Positions 24,028 to 32,361 of a stretch of DNA of 32,361 nucleotides are shown here, piece after piece. Both the position numbers and the translations under genes were made by a program. The stretch covers positions 1 to 32,361 of the forward strand of contig NZ_JAHTMW010000038.1 in the NCBI RefSeq assembly GCF_026236535.1. Direction: 5' to 3'. This DNA comes from Streptomyces sp. SKN60. GTDB lineage: Bacteria > Actinomycetota > Actinomycetes > Streptomycetales > Streptomycetaceae. Position 1 is the stretch's first letter, and the number at the start of each line of letters is the position of its first letter. Under the pieces are notes generated by a model. That model did not search any database, had not been told where the DNA came from, and saw only the letters and a program-made list of their open reading frames with translations.

Positions 24028-25635
24028 TCATGGTGAGAGCAGGATGCGGCGCCGTAGGAGATCGAAGTTCGCGCGGCCATACATTTGTCTCTTCAGCGGC
24101 CTGATCCTGGTGAGTTGCCTTCGACAGCCCCGGAGGTGTACGCCGTGGTCAGGGCTGCTTGGATGGCTGCGCGGTCGCGTCGCATGCCGTTGGCCAGGGT
24201 CCGCAGTTCGCGTTGGCCGTCGAGGCGGACGTCGGCAATCCAGACGTCGAGGGCCAGGTGCTCGTTGCGGCGTTCGCGGATCATGAGTGCCAGGCGGCGG
24301 GCGTACTCGACGGTCGCCTCCAGCACGCGGTTCCGCTCGCAGAGTTCCTCGAGTCCCTTTCGCTCGACGTCTGTGAGGTGCTCGGGCCGACGCATGATCC
24401 AGTCCGTGACTCTGCGGACGGTCAGGTGGGGCGAGGGGGCGGTGGCCGGGATCGCACCAGCGCGGTAGGGCTTCGCGTGCCGGCGGACCGTGTTGACGTC
24501 ACCCCGGTAGCCCAGTCGCTGGATCTCCCTGGTGAGCGCGGAGGCGTTCGTGCAGCCTTCCATCCAGCGTTGGTGCAGGTAGATGCGGTAGTCGTCGATC
24601 AGAGTGGGCCGGTTGACGGCTCCGATGAGGAGTTCGTCGACTTCCTCGGCGCGTGCGAAGCGGTTGACTGTGCCGCGGCTGAGCTGAAGATCGCTGCGAT
24701 AGCGCGAAGGCTGTCGCCCCGGGCGATGCGTTCGTGGATCTGCTGGTGGCGTTCGCGGGTGCGGGCGACCAGAGGTCGTGGGCGTCCGTGGATGTCCAAC
24801 TCGGTGCGGCCATGGCCTTCAGGCGCCGGGTCGTCGTTGGACCGGCCGTCGTGGGTGGTGAGGGGCTGTCGCAGGTCAGCGCGATGCCGCCCGATGACGC
24901 GTTCGACTGCTTGCGCCAAGTTGTTGAGAAGATGCCAGGTGTCTGCGACTTGTCTGGCCTGAGGGGCACCGGCCTGGGCTCCGTCGCGGAAGGCCCCGGC
25001 CCGGTCGCGGCAGATGATCCGGACCTCAGAGTGATCCCGCAGCCAGGACGCGAAGGTGGCCGCGGCCCGGTCGGCCAGGACGTCGATGGGGCGGCGGGTT
25101 GTCATGTCGATGAGGACCGTCGCGTAGGTCCGTCCCCGCCGAACGGCGAACTCGTCGACACCGAGATGCGCATCAGTCCCGATGAGGGGAGCGGAAGTGC
25201 CCGGATGAGCCGGAGCAGAGTGTCCTTGCAGGTGTCGATGGCCATCCGCTGGAACAGTCGGGTTCCTGGCCGGCCGCCCAGGAACAGGGCCACGTCCGTG
25301 AGGTGGGCGGTGAGAGCCTCTGTGCGGCGTGCGTGGCGACGGGTCAGGGCCGGTATCTGCTCGGCGAACGTCCGACGGGCACAGTGATCGTTCCCGCACA
25401 CGAGTCGGCGCGCACGCAGTTCGATTCGTACGCGTCGGCCCGCGACCGGTCGATCCGCCAGCGTCCGCTGGTAATAGCAGTGCACTTTCGAAGATCTCTG
25501 CCCGCATCCGGAACAGACCGCCGACTTTGCCCGTGATCGCACGGTGACCCGGGCCTCGGCATCCGTCAGCACCAGCTGGTCGACCTGCACCGCAACACCA
25601 GGCAGTAGAAGGTCCGCAATCTGAGCCCCACCCAT
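24028..25635 (-). pseudogene. ISL3-family transposase, frameshifted
   Basis: From ATG 25635 the minus strand reads MGGAQIADLLLPGVAVQVDQ, then CSGCGQRSSKVH and CGNDHCARRTFAEQIPALTR (zinc-binding N-terminal part), then RRHARRTEALTAHLTDVALF. At about 25180 it shifts to the frame with TDAHLGVDEFAVRRGRTYAT, IDVLADRAAATFASWL, ICRDRAGAFRDGAQAGAPQ and VADTWHLLNNLAQAVERVI (DDE core). At about 24690 it shifts again to RWMEGCTNASALTREIQRL. At about 24103 it shifts once more, after SGAVEGN, to LTRIRPLKRQMYGRANFDLL, ending at TGA 24028-24030. The parts add up to a near full-length ISL3 transposase broken by three frameshifts. Confidence 0.88.
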
Positions 25636-25657
25636 CGCACCTGATAGACGCCCAACA

Positions 25658-25692
25658 ACCCCCAAAGTAGCGACAGAGCCCACAACTTGGGC
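25658..25692 (+). repeat. Right terminal inverted repeat of the ISL3 element
   Basis: Ends GCCCACAACTTGGGC and mirrors the left repeat with three mismatches in 35. The transposase start codon lies 23 nt inside it. Confidence 0.85.
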
Positions 25693-26463
25693 AGAGCCCG
25701 AACCAGAGCGCTAATGCCAGGCAGCGTGCTCTGCGCATGATGTGCCAGGTCTTGAGTTGGGCGAAGGCTCGTTCGCGGGGGCCCTGAGTCGGGCGTGGTC
25801 GCGGTTGAACTGCTGGTAGTGGGCGGGCTGTTCGCGGTGGTGGTAGTACGGGGTGCGTGCGGTGGCGCCGGCGCCCTGGTAGGCGCGGTCCGCGAGCACT
25901 GGGATCTGCCGGGTGAGGCAGGCCTGGACGATGCCGTGGGCGTGGGCCGCGGTCAGATCGTGGGTTCGGCCCGGTGTCGCGCGGGAGAACCACAGCGTTG
26001 TGCCGTCGGGACGGGCGATGACCTGCACGTTCATGCCGTGCTTGCTGCGCTTTTGCGAGTAGTACGGCTCGTCGGCGGCGATGCGGTCGGTGGGAATCAG
26101 GGTGCCGTCGCCGATGACGAAGTCGCCCTCACCCAGACCGACGAGCGCCTCGTGCAGACCCGGTGCCCAGGCCGCGAGGACGTCCAGGGTCTCGTCGACG
26201 TAGCGCCAGGCCGTCGAGGTCGAGACGCCGAACCCGGCTGCGAGCTGGGCGAACGTCTCGTTCTTGCGGAGATGGGCCAGTGCGAGGAGGGCCTTCTTGA
26301 AGCAACCGAGCCGTCTCCACGGCGAGTTCAGTTCAGGCCTTCGGGCGTAGACGAGCCAGGAAACATGCTCGACCAGCTCGTACGGGACGCCGAGCTGGGA
26401 AGGATATGGAACCAACAGAGCCCCCGGGCTGTCGGCAGTGTCGAGTGGAATCAACACCGCCAA
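25693..26463 (-). pseudogene. IS5-like (DDE_Tnp_4 type) transposase, broken at its C-terminus
   Basis: The minus-strand frame reads LLVPYPSQLGVPYELVEHVS, FAQLAAGFGVSTSTAWRYVD (helix-turn-helix), GDFVIGDGTLIPTDRIAADE (first Asp), VQVIARPDGTTLWFSRATPG and IPVLADRAYQGAGATA (second Asp). After HARLRAP the frame slips, and the true end continues in another frame as GERAFAQLKTWHIMRRARC before being cut at the ISL3 boundary. The natural start is probably near LLVPYPS, since the sequence before it is part of a 12-bp inverted repeat. The gene is a relative of the remnant at 22690 but not a close copy. Confidence 0.85.
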
Positions 26464-26478
26464 CGACCGGGGGCTCTG
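26416..26478 (+). repeat. 12-bp inverted repeat between the beta-helix gene and the IS remnant
   Basis: CAGAGCCCCCGG at 26416-26427 is the exact reverse complement of CCGGGGGCTCTG at 26467-26478, with 39 nt between. It begins 7 nt past the stop of the minus-strand beta-helix gene. It may be the left end structure of the IS, a terminator for the beta-helix gene, or both. Confidence 0.55.
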
Positions 26479-26484
26479 CCACGT

Positions 26485-29217
26485 TCACTGAACGGGCGAG
26501 GCCGCCTTGCTCACTTCGATGCCCATGTGCGAGCCGAGCGATCCGTATGTGACATGCTCGATGAGCATGTCAGAGTTCGCGGTGTTGCTGTTCCGGGCGG
26601 CGTATTGCGGCTTGGCCGATCGCAACTCCTTGAGCATTTCCTTTGCGTACGCGGTCGGTGCGGACACGGCGCTGGTGGAGCCGGCCACCGCGCAGGGCCA
26701 CCAGCCGTGAGGCTGGAGCAGGAGCGCACGGTTTCCGTAGGACAGGGACTGCCCTCCTGCGTTGAGGACCGGCGTGCAGTCGACGTAGGCAGGGAAGTTG
26801 TTCGGTGCCCCGTTGGGCCACATTCCGTGCGTCCCGGGGGCGTACTCGTACAGCACTCCGAAGGCGAACGTCCGATCCGTGGGGGAGGCGCCCGCCGAAG
26901 CACGGTTGAGCGACAGGCTGTGCAGGTGGGTGTTGACCATGCTGATGTCACCCTGGAAGCCGGTGGCCTTGAAACTACCGAACTCCTGGTCAGCATCGTT
27001 CCAGGCGGCTTCGAACTGGGAACCACAGTTCGATGGGGCGGGACAGGGGTTGCTCACGACATAGCGCGATCCGGCCAGAGTGAAAGATCCCGACCCGCCG
27101 CGCAGATCGATGCCGAGGCCGCCTTCGCTCTCGACGGTCTGCGCAACGAGCTTCCCGTGGCTGGTGAGCTCGTAGGCGGAATTGACGGTCCCTGACGTAG
27201 AGCCTCCGAACCAGCGCACGCCCGTCGTGCCGTTCTGCGCCGCGAGAGCACCGCCGGAGACGGACAGTCCGACATTCGAGTCGCTGATGGAGCCGCCGTC
27301 CATGCGAACTTGAGTCCGGTCCACCTGGTTGACTGCCAGTGCCCGCCAGGAGTCTTTCCTGAACACGGCCTGGCCGCTGTTGGCTGCACTGACGTCGACC
27401 TGAGTGAGATAGACACGATCTCCATCGAGGTCGTTTGTCTGTACCGAAATACCCTTTCCGCCCGCTTCGCCGGCGGCCGGGATATGGGCGAGCTGGCCGC
27501 CGAGACGCATGTCCCGGATGGTGGCACGCGCCGGAGCCTGCACGCGGAAGAGGAAGTCGTCGGAAGCCATGGCCCACTGGATGAAAGTTCCCTCGCCGTC
27601 TCCGATGAGCTGGACATCCAGGCCTGCCGGGATGACGACAGGATGATTGAAAATGTAGTGACCGGCCGGGATATGGATGATCGGGCGCTCGCCGGCCAGC
27701 GATGCCAGGCTGTTCACTTCCGCCTGAATGTCATCGGCTGTGGCGGCAGGGGCGATCTCGCGAATCGTTCGGCTGGGATCGGCGTGAGGGGTGGGAGGCA
27801 TCGCCGCGGGGCTGACGGACGACAGGTCCGTCTGCGAGTTGTCGAACTGCAAGAGGTTCGCAGGATCGCTGGTCGAGAGTTTGTAGAGGTCCCACCAACT
27901 GGTCGAGGGCAGCGAGAACTGGTTTCCCCCGATGATGAGCTCCGATGGATTGACCTTGGTCGGGTCGCCGAGGGAGCGCTGTTCCCGAATGGGGACAATG
28001 GAAGTCCGGAATCGGTTGTCGGTGATGACGGTTCCGCCGTTCCCGCGAATATCTACGGCAACGCTGGATGGGTCCAGAACTGTGTTGTCCATGATTGTGA
28101 TTTCGCGTTCGGCCGGACCGCCTCCGGGCATCTCCGGGGTCACCGTGCCGTCATCCGGTCCTCCCGTCCGCACAAATTGGCGAGATTCGATCGAGGTGTT
28201 TCCCCGGACAGTGGAGTCCGTGTGGCCTGCCAGCGCGATGTCGGTCGCCCTGGACTTGCTGAACAGGTTATCCCATGCGGCGAACGTACCCGCGTTGGTG
28301 GATAGACCAGTGTCACAGGATTCGAAGGTCGAGTCCCACACCTGCCAGTTGAGAGTGTTGGCGCCGTCCAGGACGAGACCTGCCTGGCGGTAGCTCGGGC
28401 TCCCTGCGACGTCGGTGCCGATGTTGCGGAAGACGGTGCGGGAAACAAATCCTTCACTGTCGAGGCTCTGGCCCCCCAGATTCGGAGAATTGATTCCGGC
28501 CCAAATACCTCGTGCCACGTTCTCGAGGACAAGGTCCTGCAGGCGGAAGCCGGTTGCGGACGGCGTCGTCCGTGTTCGCTTCCAGGTATCGGTCCAATTG
28601 TGTGGATCGAAGCCGACGCGGATGGCCGCCTCGGCGCGTCCACCGCCGTCCAATGTGAGCCGGCTTAGTTGGGCGTGGTTCGCGCCGTTGAGGCGGAACA
28701 TCCACGAACCATCCAGGGACTGCATGTCGCCGTCGACTGGATCTGCATCCGAAGTGTATTCTTTACCAGCCCAAACGATCTTCGTTGTCTGTGGATCTTC
28801 CCCGATGATGCGTACCCCAGCTGCTCGCACAGTCAAGGTCTTGCTAATTCGATAAGTCCCCGCCGGGAGAAACAGAGTGTTTCGATTCTGCTCTGCAACA
28901 GGACCCGACGCTTTGCCGGTCGCAGGGTCGACGGGCGTTATGAACTCCGAAGACGACAGTAGATCGATCGCCCGCTGCAGCACCTCCGTGTCGTCGGCGC
29001 TGTCGGATGACTGAATGATCTGATCTCGTAGATCAGCAAAGTTGTACCAACCCTGTGGCACATGGCTTCCCGATGCCGGCAACTCCTCCCTCAGGGGAGG
29101 GGTAACAGGTGCAGCCGCGTTCATCCCGAACGACGGAATGGGAGTCAACGCGGCAAGCATGAGGGAAAGGCTTCCGGCCAAAGTAGCCGATATGATTCCC
29201 TTGGATCTCTTTCTCAC
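26485..29217 (-). CDS. Secreted protein with two pectate-lyase-3-type beta-helix domains
   Basis: A 910-residue exported protein. The GTG at 29217 follows GGAG by about 8 nt and gives a signal peptide (MRKRSKG, hydrophobic core, Ala-rich cut site near residue 35). The first right-handed beta-helix begins near residue 55, with DDTEVLQRAIDLL, NTLFLPAGTYRISKTLTV and VRIIGEDPQTTKIVW. A second begins near residue 490, with ADDIQAEVNSLASLAGERP, IIHIPAGHYIFNHPVVIPAG and VQLIGDGEGTFIQWA. Twin helices of this kind are typical of GH55 glucanases and polysaccharide lyases of the Pectate_lyase_3 group. The substrate is not apparent and I did not identify catalytic residues. The gene is AT-richer than the window average and appears intact. 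It stands alone, with IS debris directly downstream. Confidence 0.88.
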   Translation of the reverse strand: MRKRSKGIISATLAGSLSLMLAALTPIPSFGMNAAAPVTPPLREELPASGSHVPQGWYNFADLRDQIIQSSDSADDTEVLQRAIDLLSSSEFITPVDPATGKASGPVAEQNRNTLFLPAGTYRISKTLTVRAAGVRIIGEDPQTTKIVWAGKEYTSDADPVDGDMQSLDGSWMFRLNGANHAQLSRLTLDGGGRAEAAIRVGFDPHNWTDTWKRTRTTPSATGFRLQDLVLENVARGIWAGINSPNLGGQSLDSEGFVSRTVFRNIGTDVAGSPSYRQAGLVLDGANTLNWQVWDSTFESCDTGLSTNAGTFAAWDNLFSKSRATDIALAGHTDSTVRGNTSIESRQFVRTGGPDDGTVTPEMPGGGPAEREITIMDNTVLDPSSVAVDIRGNGGTVITDNRFRTSIVPIREQRSLGDPTKVNPSELIIGGNQFSLPSTSWWDLYKLSTSDPANLLQFDNSQTDLSSVSPAAMPPTPHADPSRTIREIAPAATADDIQAEVNSLASLAGERPIIHIPAGHYIFNHPVVIPAGLDVQLIGDGEGTFIQWAMASDDFLFRVQAPARATIRDMRLGGQLAHIPAAGEAGGKGISVQTNDLDGDRVYLTQVDVSAANSGQAVFRKDSWRALAVNQVDRTQVRMDGGSISDSNVGLSVSGGALAAQNGTTGVRWFGGSTSGTVNSAYELTSHGKLVAQTVESEGGLGIDLRGGSGSFTLAGSRYVVSNPCPAPSNCGSQFEAAWNDADQEFGSFKATGFQGDISMVNTHLHSLSLNRASAGASPTDRTFAFGVLYEYAPGTHGMWPNGAPNNFPAYVDCTPVLNAGGQSLSYGNRALLLQPHGWWPCAVAGSTSAVSAPTAYAKEMLKELRSAKPQYAARNSNTANSDMLIEHVTYGSLGSHMGIEVSKAASPVQ

Positions 29218-29364
29218 AGACAGACTCCGGGCTCTCCGAGTTCTACGTTCACTATCGCCACCGATAAGGCATACAGCGTCAAAACAGTCCGGTGGAAACC
29301 ATCAGATGATCACACGCGTCGACGGGAGTGTGCAGAGCAAAGAATGCTCACACACTCACACCCG

Positions 29365-29619
29365 TTACGCTCCAGCAGTCCTGGTCACGACAACGCGCCG
29401 ATCGGCAGCCACAGTGGTATGCACAGTCAACGGCTGGCCATTCTGCAGGGCTCCATCCCCCTCGGTGTCAATCGCATGCGTCAGCAGCGTCATATTGCTG
29501 AAGACCTCATCGAGATCGGCGCCCCTTGCGAGTAAACGGGCCAGGGATTCCGCATCCTCATGCTCGACCGCGTGATGGGCTGGTGTCCAGAAGTCACTCG
29601 CCAGGGCATTCAACAACAA
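29365..29619 (-). pseudogene. Ankyrin-repeat protein remnant
   Basis: The minus-strand frame contains FWTPAHHAVEHEDAESLARL, LARGADLDEVFSNMTLLTHA and DTEGDGALQNGQPLTVHTT, which match small Streptomyces ankyrin proteins. There is no clear start codon or ribosome site; the first residues run into a TTG string. After LTVHTT the expected LLxxGADP repeat is absent, so the second half is lost or frameshifted. It is probably a dead fragment. Confidence 0.6.
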
Positions 29620-29716
29620 CCAAGGCACCGCTCCCGACCGGAGCCGTGGAACCCGGCGCCCGGCCGGCACGACAACCGGGCCGTCAGCCTGGCCGCAACC
29701 AGCCCGAAGGATCGAA

Positions 29717-29745
29717 ACGGCCCGCCAAAGAAACCGGCGGGCCGT
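29717..29745 (-). terminator. Terminator of the ASCH-domain gene
   Basis: A perfect 10-bp stem (ACGGCCCGCC with GGCGGGCCGT) and 9-nt loop, 15 nt after the ASCH stop codon on the minus strand. It is followed on that strand by TTTCG, a weak U-tract. Confidence 0.65.
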
Positions 29746-29760
29746 CACGAAAGTTCGAGG

Positions 29761-30177
29761 CTAACGGTCGGCCTGAGGCGATGAATCTTCGACGACAAGG
29801 AAGGCCAGGCAGACCACAGGAGTGCTGTCCTCAACCGGAATGCCCAGGCGATTCCAAAAGCGGCGATGTCCGGCACGCCATTCCTCCAACGAGGCATCGC
29901 CTTCCCCTTCAGCCTGTGCATGCTTCCAGGTCACCTCACTGAAGGGCTGCACCTCCACGCCAGTGATTTCAATGACGGCGATGGATTGCTGATGATCGTC
30001 CAGCAGTGCCATCCGCTCGCCGAGGTACTCCAGGCCCTCGATCTCCTTGGCGTAGTCGTCCAGCGGACAGGTAGTGGCCGTCTTCCGCCCAGTCAGCACC
30101 AAGGAGTTCAGTTCTGCCCGCATCCCGCCCGGAGTGCCAAGTTCCATGGAACGCATTCCGTTAACCCGTGGCCACAT
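29761..30177 (-). CDS. ASCH-domain protein
   Basis: A complete 138-residue protein from ATG 30177, with AGAGGTG about 7 nt upstream; an internal ATG giving MELGTPGGMR is a possible later start. MELGTPGGMRAELNSLVLTG, RKTATTCPLDDYAKE, YLGERMALLDDHQQSIAVIE, EVQPFSEVTWKHAQAEGEGD and WRAGHRRFWNRLG fit the ASCH domain (PUA-like fold) found in Streptomyces proteins of this size. ASCH proteins are thought to bind RNA or modified nucleosides; some are amidohydrolases of acetylated cytidine. No specific role can be given. It is followed by a good terminator and seems to be a single-gene unit. Confidence 0.85.
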   Translation of the reverse strand: MWPRVNGMRSMELGTPGGMRAELNSLVLTGRKTATTCPLDDYAKEIEGLEYLGERMALLDDHQQSIAVIEITGVEVQPFSEVTWKHAQAEGEGDASLEEWRAGHRRFWNRLGIPVEDSTPVVCLAFLVVEDSSPQADR

Positions 30178-30372
30178 CGGCCATCACCTCTCTAGCTTGT
30201 TTCGGCTGGTGGTTCGTGCCATCGGTAGTGCCGTCTTTCCTTCGTCGGCCACCCCGACATGCTGCCTGGCTCGCGGACCTGCCGCACACTCCTTCTCCTT
30301 GAGTGAGGCGTCGGGCACTACTGTGGATCGGCAATTTCCAGGCCGGGCTGCTAGGTTCCACAGGGTGGCTCG

Positions 30373-32115
30373 TCATGGGGCCGAGGTCTGGATGGCGTCC
30401 TTCACTGTCAGTTCCAGTGTCAGTTCTGCGCCGCCAGCGGTGGTTACTCGTAGAAGGAAGACGCCTGTTGTCTTGTCTGTATAGATCTTCGGAAGTCGCA
30501 GTACACCGTCGGCCTCCGTTCTGAGCTCGGCGAGTGTGCGGACTGGTCTGTCCTGCTCGTCCTTGAAGTAGGGACCCTGGTTGCTTGCAGACGGGTCGTT
30601 CGTTGATTTGGTCAAGCTGGCTGCTGCAGCCACTCCTGACGCCACGGCATTCTGGAAGGTTGCCTTAAGTTCCACCTGCTGGGCGAATTCCCCGCCGACT
30701 GCGGCCGAGAGCTCCTCGTTACCGATCCGGGTCAGAGTGTCCGCCTGGCGGGCCGTGACGGTGGCGGTGTAGTCGAGGTACGGGAGGGTGCGGCCGATGA
30801 CGGTGGCCCGCACCGTGAAGCTGCCGATACTCTCGCCCGCTTGAAGAGCCGGCGCGGTCGCGATGCCATCGGCGCCGGTGTCCAAGACGAAGTCGGTGGA
30901 GCCACCCGGGAAGCGTGTGTCGGTGCCGCCAAAGATGTCGAATCGCACCGCCACGCCGGCCACTGACTGGCCTTGGGCGTTCACCGTTCGCACGCTCACT
31001 CCTTGGGCGAAGGCAGTGCCGGCTGTGGCGGCGAGTGGCCCGGTGCTCGCGTCCTCGATACGGCTGACGTGGTCCGCCGGTGCCGGACGGGGACTTGGCG
31101 CAGGAGTCGGGGTCGGTTTGGGAACGGGAACAGGCGAAGGCTTCGGAGCGGGGAGGGGGACCGGCTTCGGCGGTGGCTTGGGCGTCGGGACGGGCACTGG
31201 CGCCGGAGTCGATGGCTGTGTGAGCGCAGGCTTCGGCGAACTGCCGTTTTTGGTCTGGCGGTCCGATGTCGAGACAGCGGGCTTCTTGCCGACTGGAACC
31301 ACCGCAGTGCCGTCCGGTACCTGGTGGATGCCCTTCTTGTAGAAGGTGAGCCAGGACAGGACCGTACGAAGGTATTCCCGAGAATGGTTGTAGCTCAGGA
31401 TTGCCCGGTCCAGGTCTGCCGGGACTGACAGGTTGCGGTGGCGCGCGCACAGATAGCGGCCAGCGGCGAGCGCGGCGTCATAGACGTTGCTCGGATCCTT
31501 GCGGCCGTCACCGTTTCCATCCTGCGCCCACGTTGCCCAGGTGGAGGGAATGAACTGCATGGGGCCGATGGCGCGGTCGTGGGTCGTGTCTCCGTCGTAC
31601 CGACCGGCGTCGGTATCGAGGATGTTGGCGAAGCCAACGCCATTCAGGACAGGGCCGAGAATGGGGGAAAGGGTGGTGCCGTTGGCATCGACGCGCCCGT
31701 CACTAGCCTGGCCGGACTCGACCTTGCCGATGGCGGCGAGGAGTTGCCAGGGCAGTCGGCAGTTCGGGTCGTCTCCCGCGATGGTGGACTCGGCGCGCTT
31801 GTATGCGGCGAGTACCGTGGCGGGTATCCCGGATGCGGCCGTGCTCAGCCCTGCGGGTGTAGCGGCGGATGTGCCGCTACGGCCAGAAGTGCCGGGCTGC
31901 GGCGCGCTGGCAGGGGGGAGGGCTGTGTAGTAGGTGCGAGGCTCGTCGGTCGCAGTGCCTGCACCGGGCGATGGCGCGGCTGGGGAAACATGCCGACCGT
32001 CGGCTGCAGCTGTGGGCCCTGGCGCTTGCGGGGCTGCGAGCCCTGCCACGACAAATGCCGCCATCAAGGTACGGATTGTCGCTTTGTTCAGCCGACCCCC
32101 GAATTGCATAGTCAT
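30373..32115 (-). CDS. Secreted lytic transglycosylase with Pro-rich linker and Ig-like repeats
   Basis: A 580-residue protein. I start it at ATG 32115, with GGGGAG 11 nt upstream, rather than at more distant upstream codons, because a signal peptide then follows directly (KATIRTLMAAFVVAGLAAP). The transglycosylase domain covers about 98-265: LLAAIGKVESGQ with catalytic Glu133, RAIGPMQFIPSTWATWAQDG, NVYDAALAAGRYLC and AILSYNHSREYL. This is the MltB/SLT_2-like pattern used to cleave peptidoglycan glycan strands. A Pro/Lys/Val-rich linker (about 295-350) probably spans the wall. Two Ig-like domains similar to the bacterial Big_1 type follow (about 355-460 and 465-575), which may bind wall or surface polymers. 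It could remodel glycan made by the nearby transglycosylase PBP, though no direct link is shown. Confidence 0.9.
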   Translation of the reverse strand: MTMQFGGRLNKATIRTLMAAFVVAGLAAPQAPGPTAAADGRHVSPAAPSPGAGTATDEPRTYYTALPPASAPQPGTSGRSGTSAATPAGLSTAASGIPATVLAAYKRAESTIAGDDPNCRLPWQLLAAIGKVESGQASDGRVDANGTTLSPILGPVLNGVGFANILDTDAGRYDGDTTHDRAIGPMQFIPSTWATWAQDGNGDGRKDPSNVYDAALAAGRYLCARHRNLSVPADLDRAILSYNHSREYLRTVLSWLTFYKKGIHQVPDGTAVVPVGKKPAVSTSDRQTKNGSSPKPALTQPSTPAPVPVPTPKPPPKPVPLPAPKPSPVPVPKPTPTPAPSPRPAPADHVSRIEDASTGPLAATAGTAFAQGVSVRTVNAQGQSVAGVAVRFDIFGGTDTRFPGGSTDFVLDTGADGIATAPALQAGESIGSFTVRATVIGRTLPYLDYTATVTARQADTLTRIGNEELSAAVGGEFAQQVELKATFQNAVASGVAAAASLTKSTNDPSASNQGPYFKDEQDRPVRTLAELRTEADGVLRLPKIYTDKTTGVFLLRVTTAGGAELTLELTVKDAIQTSAP

Positions 32116-32254
32116 GCTTTCGGTTTCTCCCCTGCACCAACGGCGATCCGGTTGCAGACGTGAACCGGGGAGTGCTGAGCACTCCCCATCAAGCCGACCA
32201 CGCGGACGAACCGCCAGGCATGAGTAGACACCCCTCAAATTCCCGCAGGTGTGA

Positions 32255-32361
32255 TCACAAGGGTTTGCCCTTGGCGGCCGCGGTGGCCCGCTTGGCGAGG
32301 ACGCGCTTCTTCAGGGCCTTCATCGCCGGCTCGCGCTCCTTGAGGTCGGCGACGAGCGGGG
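32255..32361 (-). CDS. 3' end of a Lys/Ala-rich protein, cut by the window edge
   Basis: The minus strand is open from the right edge to a TGA at 32255-32257 and reads LVADLKEREPAMKALKKRVL, then AKRATAAAKGKPL. The basic, alanine-rich helical tail looks coding. There is too little to assign a family. Confidence 0.5.
   Translation of the reverse strand, partial: PLVADLKEREPAMKALKKRVLAKRATAAAKGKPL

Larger units (their letters stand above)
23979..25692 (-). mobile_element. ISL3-family insertion sequence with both terminal repeats
   Basis: A 1,714-bp element bounded by inverted repeats that match at 32 of the first 35 positions (23979-24013 and 25658-25692). It carries one degraded ISL3 transposase gene on the minus strand. 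The bases just outside the two ends show no 8-bp direct repeat of the kind ISL3 elements usually make. One flank is an IS630 fragment and the other an IS5-like fragment, so the insertion site has been rearranged since. Confidence 0.85.

Noticed and set aside
29251..29282. TTGACG and GATAGT upstream of the beta-helix gene on the minus strand
   Set aside because: The spacing is 20 nt, too long for a confident promoter call.
1..32361. Search for tRNA, rRNA, CRISPR arrays and known riboswitches
   Set aside because: No cloverleaf-like sequence ending in CCA, no rRNA motifs and no regularly spaced short repeats were seen; a covariance search would be needed to exclude small RNAs.

Overview
The window looks like accessory DNA from a high-GC actinomycete, most likely Streptomyces or a close relative. 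The evidence is the strong G/C third-position bias, GTG and TTG starts, SigE-family ECF sigma factors, a DUF6192-type gene, DUF2079 and AMIN-like proteins, and Streptomyces-style IS5, IS256, IS701, IS630 and ISL3 remnants. All family names come from reading the translations; no database search was possible.

Layout. 1-1740 holds a decayed three-gene locus (copy A): a truncated and frameshifted membrane ectodomain gene, a SigE-family sigma gene with an internal stop, and a frameshifted membrane partner gene. 2138-5021 holds the intact version (copy B): a secreted ectodomain protein, a membrane-anchored protein carrying the identical ectodomain, the sigma factor, and a second membrane protein whose start overlaps the sigma gene. 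The two ectodomains in copy B sit on a 533-bp direct repeat that appears base-for-base identical. 5196-6914 encodes a class A penicillin-binding protein whose transpeptidase motifs are lost. 7209-9317 is a junction zone with an AMIN-like secreted protein, a small zinc-finger protein, a broken DUF6192 gene and an IS5 fragment. 9323-10789 (minus) is an intact DUF2079 membrane protein in AT-richer DNA.

11404-13616 is an IS scrapheap: an IS5 fragment fused head to head to an IS256 fragment, then an IS701 fragment. 13683-14330 is an FKBP-type lipoprotein. 14890-22077 encodes a 2395-residue SpvB/FG-GAP/RHS protein ending in a papain-fold (Tox-PL, glutamine-deamidase-like) toxin tip. The tip lies in visibly AT-richer DNA, as expected of a polymorphic toxin whose C-terminal module has been exchanged. 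No intact immunity gene follows, only a frameshifted unknown gene and then further IS debris (22690-26463), including one ISL3-type element with both terminal inverted repeats.

26485-32361 (all minus strand) holds a secreted double beta-helix protein, an ankyrin remnant, an ASCH-domain protein, a secreted lytic transglycosylase with a Pro-rich linker and Ig-like repeats, and the 3' end of a Lys/Ala-rich protein. Several intact genes act at or outside the cell envelope: sigma-coupled ectodomain proteins, a transpeptidase-dead PBP, FKBP, RHS toxin, beta-helix enzyme and lytic transglycosylase. The strongest candidate for an undescribed system is the copy B sigma cassette. Two paralogous membrane proteins flank one ECF sigma factor, and a soluble protein with the same sensor domain is encoded just upstream.
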